Shown: positions 1 through 11,050, numbered from the stretch's first letter. The stretch is DNA of 64,000 bases from Orthonyx spaldingii (GCA_013397795.1 VZTJ01000636.1:124001-188000), one strand, 5' to 3'. Notes: generated by a model not told the origin, from the letters alone. Numbers and translations are program-made.

Positions 1-660
1 GACACTCTGACATTTAGCCTTTCAGAGGCTGCAGAAGGGGAGGTTTCAGTGTTAGGAAGTGATGGATGATCCTCCTTGCTAAGTGGTTTTATCCTCTCGA
101 GGTGTCTGGTGCAATAAAGCCAAGCCCTTCCTTCTCTCAGACACTTCCACCCTGCCTGGTGCTGCCCTTTGAGTTGCTCCCGTGATCCCCCCCGGCCACA
201 GCAGGGCAGGAGCTCTCCCTTGATTGATACAGATGCTGACAGATCAAATCTCTGCTTCCCTGCTGAGGGGAAGCATCCCTTGTAAGGTCTCTTTCCTCAG
301 GGTTGATGGGTTAAATTGGGCAAGCAGCTCCTTTCCTCCGGAGCTGTGAAGGATTTCGGAGCATTACAGCTTCATGGTCTGTGCTTTTCACTGGAATTAT
401 TGCTCTGTAACCCCCTGAGATGTATTTACCTCAGCTTTCACTGGCAGTGTTCCTTTGGAGCACAAAGAGCAGCAGGAACAGAGCTGAGGAAGCAGAAATG
501 TGCCATTTTTTCACTTCCCAGCCCCAGGATGTGGGATTGAGGCACCGCTTCACCCGGGCAGTGCTGGCTGCCCCCCGAGCAGGGCACTGTGCTCTCCCGC
601 CACAGGCAGGGCTGGGCACTGGCTGGGTGCTGCTGTCCTGCTAAGGAAAACTTCCAGTCC
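1..660. other. Unique non-coding stretch
   Basis: No repeat family or convincing exon is visible. An AATAAA hexamer lies at 113-118, but no upstream reading frame supports a 3' UTR. The open frames here have no recognisable domain and overlap on both strands. Confidence 0.5.
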
Positions 661-663
661 TTA

Positions 664-829
664 CAGAGCCCTGGAATGGTGTGGGCTGGAAGGGACCTCA
701 AATCCCACCCAGTGCCACCCCTGCCATGGCAGGGACACCTCCCACTGTCCCAGGCTGCTCCCAGCCCCAATGTCCAACCTGGCCTGGACACTTCCCTTCC
801 AATCCAAACCATCCCAGGGGTTCTGTGAC
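664..829 (-). mobile_element. CR1 group A end with an inverted extra tail
   Basis: Minus-strand CR1 3' end: tail complement at 664-700, the CCTGCCATGGCAGG palindrome near 721-734, and the CCAACCTGGCCT landmark near 773. At about 800 it switches into a plus-strand CR1 tail (CTTCCAATCCAAACCATCCC). The two ends therefore form terminal inverted repeats of about 30 bp around a single CR1 body. The same design occurs at 25888-26030. Confidence 0.8.
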
Positions 830-2448
830 TGCTCCCAGGGCAGCTGTGGGAGCTTGGAGCCCATTCCCTCTTCCTGTGGGAGTGGAAGGCAGCCGGGGAT
901 ATGCTCAGTGCATCCTGCAAGGCAGGGGCAGAACCCAGTGCAGAATCCCCAGAGGCTTTGGGATGATTGCTGCCTGTCTCTCTAATCCTCTCTGGAACAC
1001 AAAGCCAGGAATCCCATTCCTTACTCTTGTTCCTCGAACCTGGCTTTGTTTGTGTGTTCCCAGTGCCCCAGAGCTGGAGCTGAGGCATCCCTGTGTGACA
1101 GGGAAAGTGATTTGGAGTGGGATAATGATGCTGGGACAAATCCCTGCCTTTCCGTGTCCCCTCGGGCTCTGGAGTGGTGCCTGGTTGTGTGTTTGAACCG
1201 TGCCAGGCCCTGCACGGCTCCTGAGGGAACAGAGCCTTTTCCAAATTAAAGAGGATGTGCATTTCCACAGGATCTCCTGTCAATCCTTCCAACAGCAGGG
1301 AAAACCAGCCCTCCCTGTGGAGCACCCCCTCTCCTGGCACAGCTGCAGGAACAGCACCTGAGCTGCACCAGGGACGCTTCCAAGCTCTCCATTCACGGTG
1401 ACAGCTGGCAGGATGAGGAGCTTCTTCCATCCCTGTGTTCCCTCCTCTTGGGGTATTTTCCCCTCCCAGACCATTTGGGGTGCCCCGAGGAGGTGGTTGA
1501 AGTGCCAGGAGTGGGTTTAGCACTGAAGACGAAGCAGCCGTGGAGAGAGGAAAGTGCTCGGGAAAGAGGAGACACGGGGGGACTCGTGGGGAGGGAGTGG
1601 GGAGCACGGGGCTGCCTTCACCCAGCTGCGTCTGCTGGAGCCTCCTGCAGCCTCGGCCACGACAAAAATGAAAGGAAGGAAGAGTGCAGCACTCCCTGTT
1701 AGTGATAAGTTACATTATTGGGGGATTTTTCACCACCTCACGCTGTGCATCATGAAATTACAGCGAGATAAGCAAAGTTTTATTTGCCCAGTGTCTGGGA
1801 GACAAAGTCTTTTACTTGAGATTCAATTTCTACCACCCACGTTTCTGGAATTATAAATGTAATTAACTGACTGTGGTGTGACAATGACAGCTTGGAAGTG
1901 CTAAACTGCTGCAGTTTTGTATGGAAAAAAATCCATCCTCATGCAAGCTGGAGGGGGGCCTGTGCTGGCTGCTCTCCCCAGGAAAAGAAAGGCAAAGAAC
2001 CCATTTTTTTGCCATAAAGGAAAAACAGTTTTGTTGTTTAAAGGCTCTGGAATGTTTCCAAATTGTTCTGTTAAGAAGCTGGGAAATAAATACATATTGT
2101 AAAATGAATTTAATTTGGGCTGGCACTAAAATTCACGATGGAACAAGGCCCATAAAAAGCCTGTGAGGACTCCAGGCTGTGAATGGACATTCCCGGGCGT
2201 TTCTCTCTCCACGAGCTCCGCACTGCCTGGAAGAGAGGAGTGATTTCGGGAATGGCACAAGGGAATGCCCGTTTGTTGCTGGGAGAGCCCTGGAATGCAG
2301 GCCCCAGGTGTGTGCAGCACCCACCACCCGCAGCTCCCTCAGCACCGTGCCCCAGGCCCGCCCAGGGTCACCGACCCTGCATTCCCAGTGCCCTTTCGAA
2401 GTGAGGGATACAGGAGTGACCATCCCAAAATCATCCACTGCCCTCTGT
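830..2448. other. Unique GC-rich stretch, no gene seen
   Basis: GC-rich to 1690, then AT-rich from 1690 to 2160. Long open frames on both strands (for example minus 438-1607) run through this DNA and the neighbouring CR1 without any recognisable domain, and are judged spurious. The 1720-2110 segment is unique AT-rich DNA of unknown role. Confidence 0.45.
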
Positions 2449-2482
2449 GCCCCCACCCACACCACCCACACCACCCACCTTC
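2447..2482. repeat. CCACA-type simple repeat
   Basis: A short imperfect run of CCCACACCA units. It explains the proline- and threonine-rich translations in this area. Confidence 0.7.
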
Positions 2483-2994
2483 GAGTTGGCGTTTGGTCCT
2501 GGGCCGCTTCCAGAAGCGTTCCAGTGCTGCTTCTCCTGGCTCTGGCAAAGTGCTTTCAGCATTCCATGGGCTCGGGATGTCCCCAGAGTGCCATTTCCAC
2601 GTGGGTGGGTGGCACTCCCACCACAGGGACAGTGGGAAGGGCCCACGGTGCAGTTTTCCAGGGCGGAAGGCAGGTGGGAATGACAATCCTGGAGCAAACA
2701 ACAGAGCCAGAGTTGTGTCAGCTCCTGCTGCTGTCTCCCAGGGACACTGGGAATCTGCTGAGGAGCAGGGCAGGGTTTGCCCTGCAGATCCAGGGGTCAC
2801 CAAGAGCCTGGCTGGGCTTGCACAGCCCTGGACGGGTTTGGGAAGGCAGCAGAAGGAATTGTGGCTGTCTGCATGGATCCCTCGAGGCAGTGGCACTGCA
2901 GAGCCCCCATTCCTTCAGCTGCACTTTGTGTTCCTGGGCTTTGGGGTGTAGGATGGTGTCATCCACAGATGTTTTACCACACGGGACTCAGCCT

Positions 2995-3076
2995 TGTACA
3001 AAACAAAGAAAAAGGCATTACAGGCTGTTTATTCCTGTACAAAACAAGGAAAAAGGCATTACAGGCTGTTTATTCC
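2995..3076. repeat. 41 bp tandem duplication
   Basis: Two adjacent 41 bp copies, 2995-3035 and 3036-3076, each starting TGTACAAAACAA and ending GCTGTTTATTCC. They differ at one visible base (AAAGAAAA versus AAGGAAAA), so the duplication is probably recent. No gene is attached. Confidence 0.9.
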
Positions 3077-3325
3077 TGCAGGGGATCTTTCATTGCAGGC
3101 TGGATGCCGTGCTCCCTTCAGCTCTGCCCTCTTCCCCAAAGCCACGAGCTTCTGGCTTCTCCTTGCTTGTCCTCATCCTTCCTCATCATTCCCTGCTCTC
3201 TTCTGCTACTCAGCCTGGGCCTTCCAGGTTTTTGGACTCAGTTCCCACCCCTGTTCTTCCATCTCCTCAGCCAGACCTTGGGCCTTCACCTTCCCTCGTG
3301 GTTTTCTCTGCAATTGCTTTTTAGA

Positions 3326-3475
3326 AATAGAATCACAAACAGAGACTGGTTTGGGTTGGAAGGGACCTTAAATCCCACCCAGTGCCAGCCCTGCCATGGC
3401 AGGGACACCTCCCACTGTCCCAGGCTGCTCCAAGCCCCAGTGTCCAACCTGGCCTTGGGCACTGCCAGGGATGGG
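3326..3475 (-). mobile_element. CR1 group A 3' end
   Basis: Antisense tail (GGTTTGGGTTGGAAGGGACC) followed by the palindrome and CCAACCTGGCCTTGGGCACT, ending in CAGGGATGGG. About 150 bp, 5'-truncated. Confidence 0.88.
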
Positions 3476-4547
3476 AATACAGCAGTAGCCTGCTTATTGC
3501 AGAGGAAATGTTCCAGAAGGATCAGTTTAGGATGGACCTGGCACAGAAAATGCAAACCTTGTCCAATTTATAAGCACTGACAAGTTCCTACAGTGAGAAA
3601 CAGCAGGTAACTTCCTTAAATCTAATGGCATCCTCCTTTTTGTGTATAAATAAAGAAACAATAATATAAATAAGCAATGATATAAACAAGCAATAATCTG
3701 ATCCATGTGTAACTCAGCTGCTGTGAGCTCCCCTCTGCCCTCCCACAGCTCCCCTCAGGGTTCAGCTGGGCTGGGGTTTGCTGCCCTGGCCTCTCTCACT
3801 CCCCCAGGGGACCACACCCACCCCTGGGCATTCCCTCCACATCCTGCAGGTCGCTGCCTGCCCCAGGAACTCGGGGATGCAATTTCCCACCATTGGGCAC
3901 AGGAGCAGCCAGTCAGCCCTGGAAGTTTATTTATAGATCCTGAAGATGCACACAGTCCTTGCATTCTGTTAAGGGCAGGAGTGGGATGAATTCTGGATCC
4001 AGTGCTGTGTAAAATGCTGTGGATGTTTGCCGGAGTCTCCGCTGGGTTAACCTCTGCCAGGTGATTAATGATTCACTGCCAGGGGCTGGCTGATGGCTGG
4101 TGTAGGGCCTGTGTGCAACACGTGTGCTCAACCACCTCCTGCTCCTCCAGTACATTAATTTAGTCTTGTTTAGAATAATTAGTCCAAATGTTCAGCATCC
4201 CCACATTCGCCAAGAGCTGTGAAACCGGCCCTGTTCATCTGCAGAACGTGTCTGCAGCAGAGAGTCCTGCCAGGGGATGAGGCCAAGGCTTCCTTCTCTC
4301 TTCTCCCGTCTCTTCCCATCTCTTTTGGCCACACATTTGTGTTGCTGAAAGGATCTGCCTGGGCTTCCTCACTGCTGCCCTCGGGAGCACCCCCGAGCGA
4401 TGATCACTGGGGTGGGATGGGTTGGTCCTTGCCCCCATGGCAGAGCCGTGCTCAGCAGGGTTCTGCTCCCTCTTCAGTACAGATTTGTTACGTTTTTTGA
4501 GGTTCTTCCCACAGTTCGTTCTGCTGTGTCACAGGTCTCTTGGTTAA
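3476..4547. other. Unique stretch, no gene seen
   Basis: Includes an AT-rich run at 3620-3700 with repeated AATAA/ATAAA words, and a block at 4140-4200 with TTAATTTAG and AATAATTAG that could be a conserved non-coding element. No domain is recognised in the open frames. Confidence 0.4.
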
Positions 4548-4960
4548 GTGCCACAGAATCCCAAAATCCCTGAGGCTGGAAAAGCCCTCCCAGCCCATGG
4601 AGTCCCAGCTGTGCCCAATCCCCACCTTGTCCCCAGCCCAGAGCTCTGAGTGCCCCCTCCAGGCCTTCCTGGGACACCTCCAGGGATGGGGACTCCAACC
4701 CTCCCTGGGCAGCCCCTGCCAAGGCCTGAGCACCCTTTCCATGGGGAAATTCCTGCTGATGTCCACCCTGAGCCTCCCCTGGCCCAGCCTGAGGCCGTTC
4801 CCTCTCCTCCTGTCCCTGTTCCCTGGGAGCAGAGCCCGACCCCCCCGGCTGCCCCCTCCTGTCAGGGAGTTGTGCAGAGCCACAAGGGCCCCCTGAGCCT
4901 CCTTTGCTCCAGGCTGAGCCCCTTCCCAGCTCCCTTCCCTGCCCTGTTCCAGCCCCTCCA
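4548..4960 (-). mobile_element. CR1 group B 3' end, about 410 bp
   Basis: Runs from an antisense tail (CACAGAATCCC near 4551) through CCAGGGATGGGGACTCCAAC, GAGGCCGTTCCCTCTCCTCC and the C-rich complement of the G-rich block, to GAGCCTCCTTTGCTCCAGGC. This is one of the longer CR1 remnants in the window. The minus-strand 184-codon frame across it is not the CR1 ORF2 product. Confidence 0.9.
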
Positions 4961-6169
4961 GATGTCTCTTGCCATGAGGAGCCGAGAGCTGACAGGGGCC
5001 TCGAGGCCCCAGCAGTGCCAGCTCAGGGGACAGCCCAGGCACCCTGTGTGGTTCTGAGGGGCTCTGCCAGCAGGGCAGGGTGGCAGCACAGGGGACAGTC
5101 CCCTGTCAGGAGCCACTGATCTCCGAGGGACGTGGAGACGCAGCCGTGCCCTGAGCACTGCGCTCCCGCTCTGGAGCCATCCCCGCTGGAGAGCAGAAGG
5201 AAGGGGGATGGCAGGGTCGGGGCAGCGGGAATGCGGCTCTGGAGCAGCTGGGGGAGTTTGGAGAAGGAAGAGTCTCCAGGCACAGCGTGCAGGAGCCCGG
5301 GCCTCCCGAGATCCGAAAGCCATTAATCATGTGGAATTAGGCACTTAATCAAGTCTCGGGAACTGACAAAAGATTGTTCCTGAGGCTCTTTTACCTCCAG
5401 TCTCTTTGGAAAAGGATGGTTCCAGCTTTCCGCTCGGCTGCCCCGCGGGCGGAGCCGTTCCCGTGGCAGAGCCCAAGGTCAGCCGTGAGCCCGGAGCCCG
5501 CTGGGCCCGGCACTGCCACCCTGGGTCCCCGGGCTGCCAGCGGGACCCGGCAGGAGCCTGGCGGGGACAGCAGGGGCTGCTCACTCCGGTGCCGGCTGTG
5601 GGGCTGAAGTTTTCCCAGCCCCCGGGCAGGGACGGGGGTCGGTGCTGAGCTCGAGGCTCAGGCTCTGACCCTGGAGCACTAATTCAGCTCATCTTTCCTC
5701 ATTACATAATTTGTGTAATTAATTTCAAACTGAACCTCTCCAGATGCTGATTCTGCCCTCCTGGCTGGCTGCTGCTTCCTTCCCATCGAAGGGGCCGATG
5801 CCCAAGCCCAGGGCTGCTCCCTGCGTGGAATTTTGGTGCTGGATGCTCCAGGGGCAGATCCCACATGGGCACAGAGGGCCCTGAGGCCACTCCTGGTGCA
5901 GCTTTCCCACCTCCCAGCCCTCTGGAATGTGGGGTCACTGGGGTCCCAGCTCTGCAGCTGGAGCACAGAGCTCATGGGCACTGCAATGAAGACATTGAAA
6001 ACACCGGAAACAGGGAACTGGTGAAATCCTCGGGATGTCACTGCCACCCCAACCCACGCAGGGCTGATGTGGAGAGGTCCCCGTGCGAAGCTCCCCGTGC
6101 AGGTCTCTGGGGTTCGTGGGCACTGTGGGCAGTGCAGCTTGGGAAGGGACATGGGGCTTCAGGAGGGCA
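4961..6169. other. Unique stretch with CpG-rich patch and AT-rich blocks
   Basis: GC-rich DNA is interrupted by two AT-rich blocks, at 5320-5375 (CATTAATCATGTGGAATTAG) and 5690-5735 (TGTGTAATTAATTTC). Their homeodomain-type TAAT cores look like conserved non-coding elements. No exon with good splice sites was recognised. Confidence 0.45.
5425..5640. promoter_or_regulatory. CpG-rich patch
   Basis: About 215 bp with dense CpG (CCGCGGGCGG near 5443, GGACCCGG, GGTGCCGG) between two AT-rich blocks. It could be a small CpG island, but no TATA box, first exon or transcript is visible. Confidence 0.35.
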
Positions 6170-6400
6170 CTGGAGACTTGGAGAGGCCACGGACACAGGG
6201 AATGGCTTCCCACTGCCAGAGGGCAGGGATGGATGGGAGATTGGGAATTGGGAATTCCTGGCTGGGAGGGTGGGGAGGGGCTGGGCTGGAATTCCCAGAG
6301 CAGCTGTGGCTGCCCCTGGATCCCTGGCAGTGCCCAAGGCCAGGCTGGACACTGGGGCTTGGAGCAGCCTGGGACAGTGGGAGGTGTCCCTGCCATTCCC
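6170..6400 (+). mobile_element. CR1 group A 3' end lacking its tail
   Basis: Sense landmarks run in order: GGACACAGGGAATGGCTTCC, GCAGCTGTGGCTGCCCCTGG, GGCAGTGCCCAAGGCCAGG and GGAGGTGTCCCTGCCATTCC. It breaks off at about 6400, before the usual tail, so it is truncated at both ends. Confidence 0.88.
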
Positions 6401-6613
6401 TCCCTCCCAAATGGAGCAAGGTTTGTGTCCTCTGCCACTGGAGCAGGGTTGTCTCTCACCATTCCCGTGTGGATCAGTGCTCAGGGCCATTCTCTCCGTC
6501 CAGTTGTGGCGGTGGCAATGACAACAGCCCCGTTCCAGGGCCGGCAGGTGAGGACACGGGACACGCCATCCCTGCTGCCCTGTAATTGTCACCGGGAGCA
6601 GCAGGTGGCGGGC

Positions 6614-6784
6614 CCAGCCTGGAATTCACTGCCAGCCACAGGAATAACCCGGGAGCAGCAGCCCCGAACTCCAGCCTGGAATTCACTCCCGGCCGCAGGA
6701 ATAACCCGGGAGCGGCAGCCCCGAACTCCAGCCTGGAATTCACTCCCGGCCGCAGGAATAACCCGGGAGCGGCAGCCCCGAACT
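6614..6784. repeat. 57 bp minisatellite, three copies
   Basis: Three 57 bp units start at 6614, 6671 and 6728, each beginning CCAGCCTGGAATTCACT and carrying ATAACCCGGGAGC. Units two and three look identical; unit one differs at several bases. Because 57 is divisible by three, reading frames stay open on both strands, giving false repeat-protein translations. Confidence 0.95.
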
Positions 6785-7099
6785 CGTGTTCCCGTGGCTG
6801 TGACTGCTCCTGCACGGGCAGCGCCAGGGGCGGGACAGGAGGGGACAGCTCCTCCCGTGCTCCTGAGGAAAACGCTTTCCTCGGGTTTGCCGTGGACTTG
6901 TCCTGCCCAACAGACTTCCCAGGCTTTTCCACCTCGGCAGGGGACATTCCAGAGCTCATCCTGCCAAGCACTGGGATTGAAATCAGCGCAGGCAGGGAAT
7001 TCCTCCCGGCTGAGTGGGGGAATGCAGTGTGGGAGCTTCTCGTGGGTGCTCTGCTCCAGCTTTCACCTCGTGCCTTCAGGTCTGGGGCAGGGCTGGGAA

Positions 7100-7430
7100 T
7101 TCACAGAATCCAAGAGTTTGTTCAGAAGGGAATTAAATCCCACCCAGTGCCACCCCTGCCATGGCAGGGACACCTCCCACTGTCCCAGGCTGCTCCCAGC
7201 CCCAATGTCCAGCCTGGCCTTGGGCACTGCCAGGATCCAGGGGCAGCCACAGCTTCTCTGGGAATTCTGTGCCAGGGCCTCCCCCACTTTCCCAGGCAAC
7301 AATTCCGTCTCTGTATCTCACCTGAATTTCCCCTCTGGCAGTGGGAAGCCATTCCCTGTGTCCTGTCCCTCCATGCCTTGTCCAAAGTCCCTCTCCAGCT
7401 TCTTTGTAGGCCCCTTCAGACTCTGGGAGA
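7100..7430 (-). mobile_element. CR1 group A 3' end, about 330 bp
   Basis: Antisense copy from CACAGAATCC near 7103 through the palindrome and CAGCCTGGCCTTGGGCACTG, then upstream CR1 sequence (CCATTCCCTGTGTCCTGTCC, CCCTCTCCAGCTTCTTTGTA). More diverged than most group A copies. Confidence 0.85.
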
Positions 7431-7909
7431 ATGAATTGCCAAGGAGTCCTTGGAATCTTTAGCTGCTTTAAGCCTCTCCAGTGACCTGGCTTGCTGTTTC
7501 TCTTAATTTTTTTTTTCACTCTGTGAAGAGTAAATTAGCTCAGGTAGGAGATGTGGCTACAGGGAAGATAAAGAGGTCAGGGACTGTCCCTTCAGGTCTG
7601 TGGTGCCTGCTCACAGCCCTCCTTGACCTCAGGAAAGAAAGAAGTTGGTAAAAATTGGAGTTATTAGTTCAATTTAACTGAGAGAAATAACCAGACACAG
7701 CACAACAAACCTCTCTTTGGGGACAAATTAATTTGAATTAAGTTAAAGGAATAACTTATATTTTTCTGCGATTACTTCAGCGGGGAAATTGAAAACCTTT
7801 TTTGCAGAATGTGGTGAGGGATGACCTCAGCACTTCCTGGGAAAACCTGAACAGTGGAGACATTTGGATAAGGCTGGAAATGCTGCCAGGACACTGGGCT
7901 GTGCTGCGT
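7431..7909. other. AT-rich unique stretch
   Basis: Includes CAAATTAATTTGAATTAAGT near 7724, an AT-rich block with TAATT cores. Possible conserved non-coding DNA; no gene seen. Confidence 0.4.
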
Positions 7910-8023
7910 GTTTGGACAGCGCTGCCAGGGATGCACAGGGTGGGGTTGTTGGGTCTGTGCAGGGCCAGGAGCTGGGCTGGATGATCCCTGTGGGTCCCTT
8001 CCAGCTCAGGATATTCCATGACT
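7910..8023 (+). mobile_element. CR1 group C 3' end
   Basis: Sense sequence GTTTGGACAGCGCTGCCAGG followed by TGATCCCTGTGGGTCCCTTC and a tail CAGGATATTCCATGAC. About 114 bp, strongly 5'-truncated. Confidence 0.85.
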
Positions 8024-8448
8024 AAAAGTAGGCTTTGGCTTGGAATGCTCTCCCGTGATGTTGTGGGCACCCCTCAGTTCGGATTCCATGGCATCCCGTC
8101 CTATGAGGGGATTCATGTGGTTTTGGGGGTTGGAGCACAGGAGGGATGGCGCTGGCAGGAATTTGGGTGATGTGAGAGCGAGATCCCTGATGGAATGTGT
8201 TCTGGAGTGCTGGATCTGGGCCTGGAGTGACCCTTTCCAAGGAGTGCTTGTCCCTCCCAGGTCCCAGGTGCCCGTCCTGTGTCCCTGAGCAGCCCAGCCC
8301 AGCACTGGGAATGGTTCCCCTGCTCCCAGCAGGGTTTTGTGGATTCCTGCTCAATGCATCAAATGCCTCAAGTCCTCTGGGAGAGCACTGGTGCTTCCCA
8401 GTCCACGTTTGTCCACAGAATCGGCCTGTTCTGAGCACAAATCCTGTG
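8024..8448. other. Unique GC-rich stretch
   Basis: No repeat landmark, splice-bounded exon or RNA gene is recognised. Confidence 0.4.
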
Positions 8449-8802
8449 AGGGAGCTGGAAAGGGGCTCAGCCTGGAGCAAAGGAGGCTCAGGGGCCCTTG
8501 TGGCTCTGCACAACTCCCTGACAGGAGGGGGCAGCCGGGGGGGTCGGGCTCTGCTCCCAGGGCACAGGGACAGGAGGAGAGGGTGTAGCTTGGATATTGG
8601 GAGGATTTCTTCACTGAGAGGGTGGTCAAGCACTGGCAGGGGCTGCCCAGGGAGTTGGGAGGCCCCATCCCTGGAGGGATTTCAAAGCCGTGTGGATGTG
8701 GCACTTTGGGGATGGGGTCAGTGTGGCCTGGGCAGTGCTGGGGCAATGATTGGGCTCTGTGATCTTGGAGGGCTTTTCCAACCTCCAGGATTGTGTGATT
8801 CC
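8449..8802 (+). mobile_element. CR1 group B 3' end, about 350 bp
   Basis: Starts at GGAGCTGGAAAGGGGCTCAG and passes AGGGGGCAGCCGGGGGGGTC (near 8525), then TTCTTCACTGAGAGGGTGGT, and ends at GGCTTTTCCAACCTCCAGG followed by GTGTGATTCC. Essentially a full 3' end of the group. Confidence 0.9.
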
Positions 8803-9299
8803 AAGATCCCTGGTTGCCAGTTCACCCTGCAGGGCCCTGATTTCCTGGCAGTGTCCCGAGCGCTGCCAGTGTGGTGTGAGCCCCTCTGCCCGTCCGTGCC
8901 ACGTCGCTCAGGGCACAGCCCGGGCGTGCTGGCCCTGCTGGGGCACACGGGGCACTGGCACAGGGGACAAAGCACGGCCCTGCTGCTCTGGGACCACGGC
9001 AGGGGCTGAGGGGCACATGAGGGCAGGGCTGGTGCGGCTCCACTGGGGGAAATGCATTTCTCTGGCTGCTTGGGGTCTCTCAGGGCAGCCTGAGGGAGTC
9101 CAGGATCAGTTCTGGAGGTCACCCCGCGCTGTTTTCAGCGCACACTTCTTCCCTGCGCTGGGGCTCCACGGAGGGGGAGGCGAGGCTGCTGCTCCCTGTC
9201 CCACCTGCCCCCCAGCCCTGAGGACAGAGCAGCACAGTGGCAGAACTGATGGACTGAGGGGCCGTTCGGCAGGATCTGAAAGCCCTGTGGCACATCAGC
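8803..9299. other. Unique GC-rich stretch
   Basis: No repeat or exon recognised. Open frames exist on both strands without domains. Confidence 0.4.
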
Positions 9300-9690
9300 C
9301 TGCAATGTCCCCACTCCATTAATATTCCGGGGAGAGGAATGTAACAGAGCCATCTCGTGATTACTCTGCTGATTACGGGGCATCATTATCTGTCCCTCTC
9401 GGAGCTCTCAGCCAGCTCGGGGCTTTGAAGCTGACGACAAATAATGAAGGTGCAGAGCAGAGAGCACCTTCTCTCTCCCTATCCCCAGGTAAAACACCCT
9501 CTGTGATTTATTACCTCCCCGTAAGAAAAGCAGGACATAAATTACGGAGCGTTGCCGAATCTTGCAGCTCTCATAGACAAGGCTATTTGCTAAATAGTCT
9601 ATTTGAAGGTCTTTTTGATGCTGCCAAACATCCTAACAGAATTTACCTGGAAACAGGAGTTCTTGATGAGTTTCACTATTAATATAAATA
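9300..9690. promoter_or_regulatory. Candidate conserved non-coding element
   Basis: A repeat-free AT-rich block inside GC-rich DNA. It carries homeodomain-type cores (CCATTAATATTCC near 9314, TGATTACTCTGCTGATTACG near 9358, ACAAATAATGAAG near 9437). Such islands are typical of conserved enhancers, but conservation cannot be measured from one sequence. Confidence 0.35.
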
Positions 9691-9820
9691 AAGGAGTTTC
9701 TTTTCTTGCTCAGAGGATGTGTCTGAAATGGAAAACACAGTGCAGAGCTCTCAGCTGCAGCCAGAATCCACCTTCTGAGGCTGGGAGAGTTGTGTTAACA
9801 GCACTCGTTCTTCTTGCCTT

Positions 9821-9992
9821 GATTTAGGGGGGATCTGTCCATGGATTTATGGGGAGATCAATCCATGGGATTTATGGGGAGATCTGTCCATGGATTTATG
9901 GGGAAATCTGTCCCTGGGATTTATGAGGAGATCTGTTCCAGGGATTTATGGGGAGATCTGTCCATGGATTTATGGAGAGATCTGTCCCTGGG
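9821..9992. repeat. 24-25 bp minisatellite, seven copies
   Basis: Seven units of GATTTATGGGGAGATCTGTC type, each followed by CATGG or CCTGG. The unit contains GATC and, in most copies, AGATCT. Copies vary at a few positions. No reading frame with a known protein is associated. Confidence 0.95.
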
Positions 9993-10145
9993 TTCGGTGT
10001 CATTCTGCAGGACAGACACAGAAAAAGTGAGATAACTGAAAATCACTTGGGGCAGGTGTTGTCAGGCAGCATCCTCACCCCTCGTGTGCAAGGAGCCCAG
10101 AGCTGGACACTGCGCTCCAGGAGCTGTCCTGGGCCATCACCCAGC

Positions 10146-10229
10146 TCCATCCATCCATCCATCCATCCATCCATCCATCCATCCATCCATCCATCCATCC
10201 ATCCATCCATCCATCCATCCATCCATCCC
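10146..10229. repeat. (CCAT)n microsatellite
   Basis: About 84 bp of near-perfect CCAT tetranucleotide, roughly 20 units, interrupted only at its edges. Expected to be length-polymorphic. Confidence 0.97.
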
Positions 10230-10640
10230 ACCTTCCCTGAGCTCAGCCTTTTGCCTGTGGGTCACTGCCCAGGGCCTGCACCCAGCCCCTAAATTTGGGC
10301 AAAGCTTTGCCAGGCCAGGCCTGGAAAGTAAATGAAGGCAGGAATGGTGGCAGGGGATGGAAAGGGAGAAGAGGGACACGATGCCGTGGGGGGGTGCATT
10401 GTCGGCTGGGGTTCAGGGGTCAGTGCAGTGATTTATTTTTAATTTGGGTGTTTGACAGCTGGGATTTCATTTGTTGGCTCCACAGGCCAGGCTGCGGCAC
10501 ACGGAACAAGAGGTGTCAGCTGAGGTGTCACATCTCATCAGAGCAGAGCTGCCTCTGCTGCAGTCACGGACACCTCGCGGTGACTCCCGGCAAACTCCCG
10601 GCTGCGGGGAGGGGGGCCCTGGGAACAGGGCCTGGAGCAG

Positions 10641-10855
10641 CCTGGGAGTGCAGCAGGATGAACCAGCACCCCTGGGAATGCAGCAGGATGGATCCACACC
10701 CCTGGGAATGCAGCAGGATGAACCAGCACCCCTGGGAGTGCAGCAGGATGGATCCGCACCCCTGGAAGTGCAGCAGGATGGATCCACACCCCTGGGAATG
10801 CAGCAGGATGGATCCGCACCCCTGGAAGTGCAGCAGGATGGATCTGCACCCCTGA
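10641..10855. repeat. 30 bp minisatellite, seven copies
   Basis: Seven 30 bp units, each CAGCAGGATG plus either AACCAGCACC or GATCCACACC (or GATCCGCACC), plus CCTGGGAATG or a variant. Two unit types are interleaved, suggesting higher-order duplication. As 30 is divisible by three, several frames stay open on both strands; these apparent proteins are artefacts of the repeat. Confidence 0.97.
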
Positions 10856-11050
10856 CACCCCACAGCACCCAGCAGGGCCTGCTCAGGCCTCGCCATCGAC
10901 AGAGCCACGAACCAAACTCGGCTGCGAAACAGGGACAAGTGACCCCCTCCTCACGGCCCAGGGGAATCGCTGAATCCAGAGACAATGGCATGGATTGAGT
11001 CATGGAATTAAAGGCACATAATGAAATTAACGGCTGGAGCTGGGCCAGGC

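Noticed and set aside
438..1607. 389-codon minus-strand open frame
   Set aside because: It crosses the CR1 at 664-829 and unique GC-rich DNA with no domain or splice pattern, and overlaps open frames on the other strand.
6083..7462. 459-codon plus-strand open frame
   Set aside because: It runs through a CR1 copy, the 57 bp minisatellite and a reverse-oriented CR1 in one frame. No domain is recognisable and several other frames are also open, which GC-rich stop-poor DNA explains.
10146..10229. Repeat-protein coding frame with (I/H-P-S) translation
   Set aside because: The translation is only the CCAT microsatellite read in different frames.
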